From Paludibacteraceae bacterium (GTDB lineage Bacteria > Bacteroidota > Bacteroidia > Bacteroidales > Paludibacteraceae), in contig JAFSPA010000001.1 in the NCBI GenBank assembly GCA_017443145.1, forward strand, positions 1 through 64,000: a DNA stretch of 64,000 nucleotides, written 5' to 3'. The translations under genes were made by a program, and so were the position numbers. Under the pieces are notes generated by a model. The model saw only the letters and a program-made list of their open reading frames with translations, did no database searches and was not told where the DNA came from. Within the stretch, counting starts at the first letter, position 1. Every line of letters starts with the position of its first letter. Positions 26,578 to 34,225 of the stretch are shown here, one piece after another.

Positions 26578-27515
26578 GAATACTGATTGTACCATTGAAC
26601 TGGGGATTAGGTCATGCGACCCGTTGTATTCCCGTTATACGTCAGTACCTGGAAGAAGGTGCTGATGTTGTTTTGGGTGGAACGGGTGAGTCGTTGCAGT
26701 TACTGCATAAGCATTTCCCGGAACTGACGACGGTTGAGTTAGCTCCTCTGCGTTTGCGATATAGCAAAGGGCAAAGTCAAGTTTGGGCGATGCTATGTGC
26801 CTTACCTCAAATATTGCGCTTTGCTCGCCGAAATCGCAAGCGGGTAGGCTCTTTGGCTCGTGAGATGGATATAGACTTGATTATCTCCGATAACTGTTTC
26901 GGGGTATGTAGTCCGTTGTGTGAAAATATCTACCTGACTCATCAATTGCATATCTGTCTACCGAAAGGATGGAAGTGGTTAGAACCATTGGCCAGTTGGG
27001 CACATGCGCGATTGTACAAAGACTATGAGCAAGTTTGGGTTCCAGACTATGAGAAAGGTAATATGCTGTCGGGTATATTAGGTCATCCAAAAGAGTTGGA
27101 TAAGCGCGTACAATATGTTGGTCCGTTATCGCGATTTAGTAGTAAGCCGTCGACTGTCAAGAGTTCGCAGTATGATGTGGTGGCGGTATTATCGGGCTTG
27201 GAACCACAACGCAGTATTTTTGAGGAGGAGATAGTTAATCGCTACACCGATAGTGATAAACGGGTATTGATTGTGCGTGGCAAAGTGAGTGAGCCGAACG
27301 TGCGTATTACGCATAATAATATAACGCTGGTGTCGAGTCTTGATGACGAGGCATTACAAAACGTGCTATACGGCGCTGAGCTTATTATTGCTCGTAGCGG
27401 GTATAGCACGATTATGGATTTGTGGGCATTAGGATTACTCGATAAGGCTGAGTTGCATCCTACTCCCGGACAATCGGAGCAAGAGTATCTTGCCCAATTG
27501 CATCAGCATTCTTAG
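26574..27515 (+). CDS. MurG-like glycosyltransferase (GT-B fold)
   Basis: 313 residues. Begins MRILIVPLNWGLGHATRCIPV, the glycine-histidine-rich N-terminal loop of GT28/MurG-type transferases, and ends with SGYSTIMDLWALG, the donor-nucleotide binding region. The length is slightly short for the family and the last helices may be lacking. Related Bacteroidota proteins are annotated only as glycosyltransferases; acceptor and donor unknown. Last gene of the ribD-led plus-strand unit; its end overlaps lemA on the other strand by 4 bases. Confidence 0.8.
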   Translation: MRILIVPLNWGLGHATRCIPVIRQYLEEGADVVLGGTGESLQLLHKHFPELTTVELAPLRLRYSKGQSQVWAMLCALPQILRFARRNRKRVGSLAREMDIDLIISDNCFGVCSPLCENIYLTHQLHICLPKGWKWLEPLASWAHARLYKDYEQVWVPDYEKGNMLSGILGHPKELDKRVQYVGPLSRFSSKPSTVKSSQYDVVAVLSGLEPQRSIFEEEIVNRYTDSDKRVLIVRGKVSEPNVRITHNNITLVSSLDDEALQNVLYGAELIIARSGYSTIMDLWALGLLDKAELHPTPGQSEQEYLAQLHQHS

Positions 27516-28102
27516 AACTCTACTTTCGGAGCTTTTTCAGCACCTTCCTCTGCTTTGAAGTACGGTTTGTATTGGAAGCCGAAGATAGAAGCTACTATAT
27601 TAGCAGGGAACTTGCGAATATAGGTATTGAACTCTTTAGCGGTGTCGTTGAAGGTGTTACGCGCAAAGGTAATGCGGTTCTCCGTTCCTTCGAGTTGGTC
27701 CATCAGCTTACTGAATTCCTCATTTGCTTTCAGTTCAGGATAACGTTCAGCAACAGCGAGGAGTCGTCCTAAAGCTTGTGAGAGTTCGCCTTGTGCATTT
27801 TGATAAGCAGCGAGTTGTTCGGGAGTAGCGTTGGAAGGATCAATCGTTACTTGTGTTGCTTTCGCGCGAGCTTCCATAACACCAGTGTAAGTTTCTTGCT
27901 CGTGTTTAGCATAACCTTTAACGGAAGAAACGAGGTTCGGGATGAGATCCATACGACGTTGGTACTGGTTCTCCACTTGTCCCCAAGCGTTTTCTACATT
28001 CTCTTCCATGGTAACCATGGTGTTGTAACGGCCAATGAGCCAACCTGCGATCATGCCTAATACGGCAATCACGATGACAGTAATCAGAATGTTCTTTTTC
28101 AT
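27512..28102 (-). CDS. LemA family protein
   Basis: 196 residues: an N-terminal membrane segment (about 5-24) and a long helical coiled domain with the family signature NQYQRRMDLIPNLVSSVKGYAKHE. LemA proteins are envelope-associated with an unclear role and very often sit beside a TPM-domain protein, as here. The junction to the TPM gene holds a heptamer repeat. Confidence 0.92.
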   Translation of the reverse strand: MKKNILITVIVIAVLGMIAGWLIGRYNTMVTMEENVENAWGQVENQYQRRMDLIPNLVSSVKGYAKHEQETYTGVMEARAKATQVTIDPSNATPEQLAAYQNAQGELSQALGRLLAVAERYPELKANEEFSKLMDQLEGTENRITFARNTFNDTAKEFNTYIRKFPANIVASIFGFQYKPYFKAEEGAEKAPKVEF

Positions 28103-28125
28103 AATCAGTTAATTTTTATTAGTTA

Positions 28126-28146
28126 GTTATCAGTTTTCAGTTATCA
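28126..28146. repeat. heptamer array between lemA and the TPM gene
   Basis: Three tandem seven-base units on the plus strand (GTTATCA, GTTTTCA, GTTATCA) fill half of the 46-base spacer. The array ends two bases before the TPM stop codon. Confidence 0.75.
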
Positions 28147-28148
28147 GA

Positions 28149-29396
28149 TTAGAAACGTCTACCTGCTCCGCCTCCGGAAGAGTGTCCACCGCCCCAAGAT
28201 CCTCCGCTGGACGACGAAGATCTACTATATCCTCCGCCGGAACTGGACGAAGAAGAACTGTATTCTTTCCTTGGCAGGATGACAGTTTTCTGTATTTGAT
28301 TACCGCAAGCTTGGCAGCAATAGGTGTCAAGTCGTTTACCACTGTTTCTATATGTGGCACTTTCGAGAACAACTCTCCCTATGTTTTTATATGCGCGCGC
28401 GTTACACTTGGGACACACGTCGTATTCTTTATATTTATTTCCCTCATTTTTAATCAATTCCGATTCTCCACAATTCGGGCACTTCCACAAGCTAAACTCG
28501 TAGCTTCCTATTCCTTTTTCAACCAACTGATTTTTAGTCAACTGTCCATCATCCAACTCAACTTGATCCATAGCATGTCCGCATATATTACAATTAGGCG
28601 GTACTATCTCCACGTGCTTGCGCGCGTACCTATAATATAAGTAGAAGAAGACCAGTGGAATCGGGAAGATGAACATCAGACATCCGAGACAGGTTTGTGT
28701 GTCTTTTGATTGGGCCTGAATCTCTTTCTTTGATTGACCAGGTTTTCCGTTTAGTTTCTTGTAGCCGAGGAGAGCGAAAATAATCATCAGTAAAAAGCCG
28801 ATGATGAGGTAAGAGCCCAATGCTTCTGCCTCTTCGGGATCTGCCGGACGCTTACCGGATAAGAGCTCCATACGGTTGTCGGGCTCCATCAGTTTGGTAT
28901 CTATGCTATGAACAATCTTGATAATTCCGCTATCAAACTCATCATTCTTCAAGTACAGAATGGCATCGTCTAATATCTCTCCGCAAGCGGCATCGGTCAT
29001 AATACCTTCTATACCGCTACCCGTAATAATCTCCACTTCACGTGTACGGCGTGCTAAGAACAGCAGTAGTCCTGTATTCTTATCTTTATCGCCGATGCCC
29101 CAGTAGTTAAACAACTTCAGGGCAAAGTCTCTGCCGGTAGCATATAAATTCTCATCGTATTCGTCAATCACCACAACCGCCATCTCAACATCGGTATTTT
29201 GCTGCAGTTCTTTTAGCCTATGATTGAGGAATGTATCCGTTATTAAGTAAATCACGGTGTCTGGATTGGAGACATAGAAGTCTTGTCCATACACTTTAGG
29301 CGAAGGGAGATTTTCTACGGTGTATGGCTCTGCTTGTACTGCGAATGGCAGCGCAATAAACGCTAATAATGCGATGAATCGAGTTAGTTTTTTCAT
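28149..29396 (-). CDS. TPM-domain membrane protein (YgcG-like)
   Basis: 415 residues from MKKLTRFIALL at 29396. A signal peptide (ends VQA) is followed by a TPM domain (about 40-165), a membrane segment (about 190-210), a second hydrophobic stretch and a cytosolic tail with several C-x2-C zinc-ribbon pairs (CNIC, CPNC, CPKC, CQAC), ending in a Ser/Gly-rich low-complexity tail. TPM proteins have been linked to phosphatase activity and photosystem repair elsewhere; the role here is unknown. Pairs with lemA. The zinc ribbons are more elaborate than in YgcG. Confidence 0.85.
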   Translation of the reverse strand: MKKLTRFIALLAFIALPFAVQAEPYTVENLPSPKVYGQDFYVSNPDTVIYLITDTFLNHRLKELQQNTDVEMAVVVIDEYDENLYATGRDFALKLFNYWGIGDKDKNTGLLLFLARRTREVEIITGSGIEGIMTDAACGEILDDAILYLKNDEFDSGIIKIVHSIDTKLMEPDNRMELLSGKRPADPEEAEALGSYLIIGFLLMIIFALLGYKKLNGKPGQSKKEIQAQSKDTQTCLGCLMFIFPIPLVFFYLYYRYARKHVEIVPPNCNICGHAMDQVELDDGQLTKNQLVEKGIGSYEFSLWKCPNCGESELIKNEGNKYKEYDVCPKCNARAYKNIGRVVLESATYRNSGKRLDTYCCQACGNQIQKTVILPRKEYSSSSSSSGGGYSRSSSSSGGSWGGGHSSGGGAGRRF

Positions 29397-29416
29397 TGTG
29401 TGCTCATTTTGCGCTG

Positions 29417-29448
29417 CAAAATTACTACTTTTTTTGCACATGTGCAAA
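29417..29448 (-). promoter_or_regulatory. TPM-lemA promoter with 16-bp palindrome
   Basis: Minus strand TTTG (29445-29448), 20 bases, TAATTTTG (29417-29424). The -33 element is one half of the perfect palindrome TTTGCACATGTGCAAA (29433-29448), with eight bases between palindrome and -7 box, the same geometry as three other promoters here. Confidence 0.8.
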
Positions 29449-29499
29449 TTTTGTGCATAAAAAACGTTTTTTTCTTATATAAAAGGGGAATGTAAGGTC

Positions 29500-29531
29500 T
29501 AAAAAGAAGTACAGGCCATGTGGTCTGTACT
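29500..29531 (-). terminator. terminator of the small lipoprotein gene
   Basis: An AGTACAG/CTGTACT stem extended by CC/GG (29508-29531) is followed on the minus strand by TCTTTTT. It separates the small lipoprotein gene from the TPM promoter. Confidence 0.75.
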
Positions 29532-29577
29532 CTTGCCAATTCCTTTTATGGCGCATGTTTTGCGCCTTAAGTTGGAA

Positions 29578-29772
29578 TTACTCAGCCTCAGCGGGAGCTT
29601 CTACTTCTACAACTGCGGTGTCAGCAGCAGCCTCAGCAGGAGCAGCTTCTTCAGCTACTTGCTCTTGTTGGCAGCATTGTTTTTCTTCACCTTTGCAGCA
29701 TTTGCCATCGGCTTTCTTGCAGCAACCCATTGCGCAGAGAGCAACGATTGCGATAACTAATACTTTCTTCAT
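29578..29772 (-). CDS. small cysteine-rich lipoprotein
   Basis: 64 residues: signal peptide MKKVLVIAIVALCAMG followed by CC at a lipobox-like AMGC, then a Lys/Cys segment with four more cysteines in CC pairs, then an acidic Ala/Glu/Pro tail. Typical small Bacteroidota lipoprotein with no known function; the CC pairs could bind metal. It has a TTTG-N19-TAATTTTG promoter, a 60-base leader and a terminator, which argue that it is a real single-gene unit. Confidence 0.75.
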   Translation of the reverse strand: MKKVLVIAIVALCAMGCCKKADGKCCKGEEKQCCQQEQVAEEAAPAEAAADTAVVEVEAPAEAE

Positions 29773-29833
29773 TTTTTAAAGCTTTAGAATTTGTTTAATT
29801 GTTTCTATTCACGATTTTCTCGCAAATCGGGCG

Positions 29834-29864
29834 CAAAATTAACATAAATTTTGTAACTATCAAA
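29834..29864 (-). promoter_or_regulatory. promoter of the small lipoprotein gene
   Basis: Minus strand TTTG (29861-29864), 19 bases, TAATTTTG (29834-29841). It overlaps the divergent PASTA-gene promoter, so the two may compete for polymerase. Confidence 0.65.
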
Positions 29865-29881
29865 AAAAAAGTGTACTTTTG
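29850..29881 (+). promoter_or_regulatory. promoter of the PASTA protein gene
   Basis: TTTG (29850-29853), 20 bases, TACTTTTG (29874-29881). Interleaved with the divergent promoter of the small lipoprotein gene. Confidence 0.75.
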
Positions 29882-29900
29882 CAGGAAAATTTGCATATTT

Positions 29901-30725
29901 ATGAAGTGGAAGACATTTTTTAACGAGACGAAAGCGGGATTTATTCTTAAAAATGTGTGCTTGGCAGCTGTTATTGGTATTGTGCTGTTAGTCATACTGC
30001 TTGGTTACTTAAAGCGTTATACGGAGCATGGAGTGGAAGTGGTTGTTCCGAGTGTGACAGGCCTGTATTTGGAGGAAGCTAATGCACTTGTGTCTCACGA
30101 AGGTCTGGTATTAGAGGTAGTGGACTCGACGTATAGTAAGAAAGTGCCACTTGGAACCATTGTGGAGCAGACTCCTGTGGCGGAGAGTCATTGCAAGCAC
30201 GGGCGTCCGGTGTATGTGATTATTAACAGCAAGACGGTTCGTCAAGTTCCGTTGCCCGATCTGCATGATATCAGTTATCGTCAAGCGGAAGCAACTCTTC
30301 GGTCGTTGAATATAGAGGTGGCTAATTATATCTATGAACCGTCGGAATATCGTGATTTGGTATTGGATGTTCGTTATCCTGGTGGCGGTTCTATAGCTGC
30401 GGGAACGCGTGTGGACGAAGGCAGTAAGGTTGTTTTGGTAGTAGGACGCGGCAAAGGTGATGCGAAAGTGATAGTTCCGAACCTTATTGGCAAGAAACTA
30501 TCCGAAGCCCGTTCGTTGCTGTTGAGTCGCTATCTGACGGTTGGCTTTACCGAATTTGACGAGCAGCCGACAGAAGAAACCGAGGATTTGTATATCGTAT
30601 ATAAGCAAGAGCCGTCTTCCGGTAACCAGATTATAGAAGGTTCGCGCGTGGATATCTATCTGTCCACGAATATTGAGAAAGCCATGTCGGCACAGAACCA
30701 CTCCGATGAGGATGATTTCTTTTAA
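29901..30725 (+). CDS. PASTA-domain membrane protein
   Basis: 274 residues from MKWKTFFNETK at 29901, the first ATG after the promoter. One membrane segment (about 17-40) followed by three PASTA repeats (about 47-110, 112-185 and 190-260; each with V-P-x-L/V near its start and a V-x-x-x-V/S end). PASTA domains bind cell-wall muropeptides or division proteins in other phyla. There is no kinase domain. In Bacteroidota such kinase-free PASTA proteins usually precede an RluA-family gene, as here. Confidence 0.88.
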   Translation: MKWKTFFNETKAGFILKNVCLAAVIGIVLLVILLGYLKRYTEHGVEVVVPSVTGLYLEEANALVSHEGLVLEVVDSTYSKKVPLGTIVEQTPVAESHCKHGRPVYVIINSKTVRQVPLPDLHDISYRQAEATLRSLNIEVANYIYEPSEYRDLVLDVRYPGGGSIAAGTRVDEGSKVVLVVGRGKGDAKVIVPNLIGKKLSEARSLLLSRYLTVGFTEFDEQPTEETEDLYIVYKQEPSSGNQIIEGSRVDIYLSTNIEKAMSAQNHSDEDDFF

Positions 30726-30731
30726 ACGCGC

Positions 30732-31745
30732 ATGATAGAGGACGAGGAGTTGTGGGAACGCTGGCGTTGTGAGGTTGATAAGGGCCAAATGCCTGTTCGC
30801 GTGGATAAGTACTTGACGGAACATATGTCAGGTACTTCTCGTAATCGCATTCAGAACGCCGCCGATGCAGGTAATATCCTCGTTAACGGTAAACCGGTAA
30901 GCAGTAACCATAAGGTTAAACCGCTTGACGTTATACAGATTCTACTTGACCATGAGCCGCACGATTTCACTATTCAACCTGAGAATATACCGATAGACGT
31001 AGTGTATGAGGATGACGATTTGTTAGTGGTGAATAAGCCTGCAGGCTTGGTTGTTCATCCGGGACATGGGAATTACGAGCACACGTTACTTAATGCGTTG
31101 GCGTTTTATTTTGGCGAAAAGATAGATATCAATAATCCTGATATCGGTTTGGTTCATCGTATAGACAAGGATACGAGTGGATTACTGCTGATTGCTAAGA
31201 CTCCGGAAGCGAAGACAAATCTGGGTCAACAGTTCTTCGACCATACGACGGAGCGAACATATAATGCACTTGTTTGGGGCACATTTTCTGAAGACTCGGG
31301 TACGATAGAAGGTGCTTTGGGCCGTGATAATCGGGATAGAACGATATATCGGATTTGGGACTTGGAAGAAAATCCCAATGCGAAAGAGGCTATCACTCAT
31401 TGGCGCGTGTTGGAGCGTTTTCCGTATGTGACGCTTGTAGAGTGCAAGTTAGAGACAGGACGCACGCATCAGATTCGTGTGCATATGAAGTCTATCGGTC
31501 ATCCGTTGTTCTGCGATGAGAAATACGGCGGAACAGAGATACTCAAAGGTTTGCCGACTCAGAAATACAAGCAATATATCCAGAACTGCTTTGCGTTGTG
31601 TCCGCGTCAAGTATTGCACGCTAAGACATTAGGATTTACGCATCCTCGTACGGGTGAAAGGATGTTTTTTGACAGCGAATGGCCAAAAGATATGTCCGCC
31701 CTTATAGAGAAGTGGCGGACATACCAAATGGGAACACTTTCTTAA
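30732..31745 (+). CDS. RluA/RluD-family pseudouridine synthase
   Basis: 337 residues. S4 RNA-binding domain (about 18-75, VDKYLTEHMSGTSRNRIQ) then the catalytic domain with HRIDKDTSGLLL, whose Asp is the nucleophile, and GRTHQIRVHM. The size and S4 domain favour an RluD-like enzyme modifying 23S rRNA helix 69, but the exact target cannot be read. Starts 6 bases after the PASTA gene; converges on the gene at 31750 with a 4-base gap. Confidence 0.92.
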   Translation: MIEDEELWERWRCEVDKGQMPVRVDKYLTEHMSGTSRNRIQNAADAGNILVNGKPVSSNHKVKPLDVIQILLDHEPHDFTIQPENIPIDVVYEDDDLLVVNKPAGLVVHPGHGNYEHTLLNALAFYFGEKIDINNPDIGLVHRIDKDTSGLLLIAKTPEAKTNLGQQFFDHTTERTYNALVWGTFSEDSGTIEGALGRDNRDRTIYRIWDLEENPNAKEAITHWRVLERFPYVTLVECKLETGRTHQIRVHMKSIGHPLFCDEKYGGTEILKGLPTQKYKQYIQNCFALCPRQVLHAKTLGFTHPRTGERMFFDSEWPKDMSALIEKWRTYQMGTLS

Positions 31746-31749
31746 CAAT

Positions 31750-33870
31750 TTACTCTACACGTATTCCAGTAGCGTTGTACGTTTTGCCGTCACGGATAAT
31801 AAGTAGTTGTCCGTTTTTGAGCAGTTTGGTAGCACTCTGTTTGTCGGTTTGTACGTTATCGATGGCTTGTTTTTTCTCGGTGTAGAAGCGTAAGACTTCG
31901 GACCAATCGCTGTATTCTTCGCCTTGTTTAGCGCGGACTTGCACTTCGTAGTAAACGTTTTTCTTCAGGCCGGTAATGGTGCGGCTCTTGGTAGCGATGT
32001 TCTCTATTACGGTCCACTCTTGTTCAGGATTATCCTCCATGCGGTAGCGCAGTTCGTACTTATCCCCTCGACCTTTCCATACGATGACAGCACCTGTGTT
32101 GCTCACGGTTGAGGTAGCTAAGTCTTTGGCGTACGGATGATAAACAGGGGTGTTGGTGAAGTGTGCATTGACGAGCCATGCCGTATAGGTGAAATCAGGA
32201 GCTATATCTTTTAGATCCATCCAACTGATATCACTACCTCCTGCCATACCCAACCAACGCGCATTGGACGCGTTCACGTCAGACATATAGGATACGGGGA
32301 AAGTCTTGCCGTAATCTTCTCCCGTGTTGCGGAAGAATACCCACAAGTTCTTGCTTTTTTCGTATTCAACGGGATCAATCAGTTCAAACTCACATACGTT
32401 ATTAGCTGTTTGTGGAACAACTGTTTGCGACCACGCTTTTGTGGCATTATTAGGAGTGTTTCCGCCTTTCATAATAACGATTTCGCACTCGCTATTATCC
32501 ATTGCGTAGACAGAGACTTTATCCAGATATTTATCTACAGCCGTATTCGTTGGAATCTTTATTCCCCAGTAACTTCCTTCCGACAGCTCTCCTGAGCCGG
32601 CGAACGTGTTGGTACCGTAGTAAACCCAGCCGTTCTCTACCGTAGGCATTGTTTGTTCAGCAGGAACATCGGCTGTTGTGAACGTGAAGACAGCTGAGTT
32701 GGCACTCAACGTATCGCTATCGATTGTTGTTCCGCAAATGCCATATACGATTACGTCATACGAGGTTTTGGGTTCAAGCGGAGAAAGAATAACGGCACTT
32801 TCGGCTTTCGGGATACGATTAGGATATTCGATGTACTTCGAATCAGACGATTTCTTATAACGAACGCCGAAATAGTTCTGATTGCCTGCTGTCCACGCCA
32901 CCTTGGTTTGTGAATAACCTGCCTCACCATCTACATGGATATTCGTCGGTACATCGCAATCGGGGTCTATATAATCCGGGAAGTCTTTCTCTACGTAATT
33001 GGTAAACTTACTCCATCCGGGCGCTGCTTTGTACGCCGCTGTCTTGCCGGTAGGAACAGTAATCGTGGCAGAAGATTTCATTTCATAGAAAGATGATTCT
33101 GTAGCCACTGGAGGCACTTTTGCTGCGCAAGTAATAGATGTTATTTCATAACAAGACAAACCGTTGCCCTCAATTTCCTTAAGTGTTCTCGGCAACTCAA
33201 TCGAAGTCAATTGACAAACATAATAAGTACCCGGCTTAAAAGCATAATGGCCAATCTTGGTCACACCATCCGGTACCACATAGGAGGTGCGCCCTTTAGC
33301 ATCTCCCATAGGGAAGGCTATCACTTCAGTCATGCTTTTATTATATAGCACGCCATCTACCGATGTAAAATATGGGTTGGAAGAGGAAACCGTGAAGTTG
33401 GCTAGTTTCCTGCAGCCATAAAAAGCCTCACGTCCTAATGATTTAACTTTCGATCCAAGATACACGCTGGTAATGTTCGTTGATGCAAAAGCTAAATCAC
33501 CTATTGTTTGTAGATTATCCGGCAAAGTAATATTCTTTGACTCAAAACTACAGCTTATAAAAGCATATTCTCCAATGGAAGTAAGAGATGTTGGGAAGTT
33601 GAACGATTTAAGCCAAGATCCATAAAAGGCATTATTTCCAATTGTTGTTATGCCATCAGCCAGTTCGTAGTAATAGGGATTAACAAACCACCATGGCGGC
33701 TGATTGGTGGACAGCTCGTAATCGTACATCGGACCGTAGCCGGTAAAACGTACCAACTGTTTGGTGTCGGTATACCACCATTGGATATTAGGACCAACAT
33801 TGTCCCCATCCGCAATGACATAACTCGTCGCGCAAATAATTGCAACTAAAGATAGAAGAACTTTTTTCAT
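31750..33870 (-). CDS. BspA-type leucine-rich repeat and fibronectin III surface protein
   Basis: 706 residues from MKKVLLSLV; an ATG two codons earlier is also possible. Signal peptide, then BspA-like leucine-rich repeats (about 60-290: NAFYGSWLKSFNFPTSLTSI and similar, with I-x-x-x-A/F spacing), a fibronectin III domain (about 310-405), a middle domain of unknown type (about 415-600) and a second fibronectin III domain (about 605-670). The last 37 residues resemble the tail of the 1964-residue protein at 590 and may be a type IX-like sorting tail. Probably a surface adhesin. Divergent from porX. Confidence 0.87.
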   Translation of the reverse strand: MKKVLLSLVAIICATSYVIADGDNVGPNIQWWYTDTKQLVRFTGYGPMYDYELSTNQPPWWFVNPYYYELADGITTIGNNAFYGSWLKSFNFPTSLTSIGEYAFISCSFESKNITLPDNLQTIGDLAFASTNITSVYLGSKVKSLGREAFYGCRKLANFTVSSSNPYFTSVDGVLYNKSMTEVIAFPMGDAKGRTSYVVPDGVTKIGHYAFKPGTYYVCQLTSIELPRTLKEIEGNGLSCYEITSITCAAKVPPVATESSFYEMKSSATITVPTGKTAAYKAAPGWSKFTNYVEKDFPDYIDPDCDVPTNIHVDGEAGYSQTKVAWTAGNQNYFGVRYKKSSDSKYIEYPNRIPKAESAVILSPLEPKTSYDVIVYGICGTTIDSDTLSANSAVFTFTTADVPAEQTMPTVENGWVYYGTNTFAGSGELSEGSYWGIKIPTNTAVDKYLDKVSVYAMDNSECEIVIMKGGNTPNNATKAWSQTVVPQTANNVCEFELIDPVEYEKSKNLWVFFRNTGEDYGKTFPVSYMSDVNASNARWLGMAGGSDISWMDLKDIAPDFTYTAWLVNAHFTNTPVYHPYAKDLATSTVSNTGAVIVWKGRGDKYELRYRMEDNPEQEWTVIENIATKSRTITGLKKNVYYEVQVRAKQGEEYSDWSEVLRFYTEKKQAIDNVQTDKQSATKLLKNGQLLIIRDGKTYNATGIRVE

Positions 33871-33937
33871 ATACATATTGTTTTAATGGTTATAGCTTTT
33901 TTCCGTCTGTGGAGACCGCTCCACTCAATTAGGGCTG

Positions 33938-33969
33938 CAAAGATACAACAATTTTTGCATGTATGCAAA
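33938..33969 (-). promoter_or_regulatory. promoter of the LRR surface protein, palindromic
   Basis: Minus strand TTTG (33966-33969), 20 bases, TATCTTTG (33938-33945). TTTGCAT and ATGCAAA arms (33954-33969) form a palindrome ending eight bases from the -7 box. Confidence 0.8.
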
Positions 33970-33985
33970 TAAAAATGGCACAATT

Positions 33986-34017
33986 CTTGCATAATTGACA
34001 AAAAAGCAGTATCTTTG
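33986..34017 (+). promoter_or_regulatory. porX promoter
   Basis: CTTG (33986-33989), 20 bases, TATCTTTG (34010-34017). Only 16 bases separate its -33 from that of the divergent surface-protein promoter. The leader to porX is about 200 bases and almost entirely repetitive. Confidence 0.7.
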
Positions 34018-34032
34018 CAGCCGGAAAATAGG

Positions 34033-34087
34033 ATTGAGTAGGTTTTGAATTGGCTTTGAATTGGTTTTGAATTGGCTTTGAGTTATA
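34033..34087. repeat. 11-bp tandem repeat in the porX leader (TTTGAATTGGY)
   Basis: Three clear units of 11 bp (34044-34054, 34055-34065, 34066-34076) flanked by one diverged unit on each side in the same register. Confidence 0.85.
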
Positions 34088-34099
34088 CTATGATCCCGT

Positions 34100-34154
34100 T
34101 GAGCATACATTGAGCATACATTGAGCATATATTGAGCATATATTGAGCATATAT
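34100..34154. repeat. 11-bp tandem repeat x5 in the porX leader (TGAGCATAYAT)
   Basis: Five head-to-tail units with only C/T variation at one position: two with C, then three with T. Too short and without spacers to be a CRISPR. Confidence 0.95.
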
Positions 34155-34158
34155 TGCG

Positions 34159-34211
34159 AACGGGAGGCAAACGGGAGGCTAAAGGTTATAGGTTAGAGGT
34201 TAAAGGTTATA
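34159..34211. repeat. 11-bp x2 and 7-bp x4 tandem repeats before porX start
   Basis: AACGGGAGGCA/T twice (34159-34180), then GGTTATA, GGTTAGA, GGTTAAA, GGTTATA (34184-34211). The porX ATG follows 14 bases later. Any ribosome entry site for porX must lie in or next to this array. Confidence 0.9.
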
Positions 34212-34225
34212 GTTAATAAAGGATT

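Noticed and set aside
34100-34154. CRISPR-like array
   Set aside because: Units are 11 bp and contiguous, with no spacers and no cas genes in the window.
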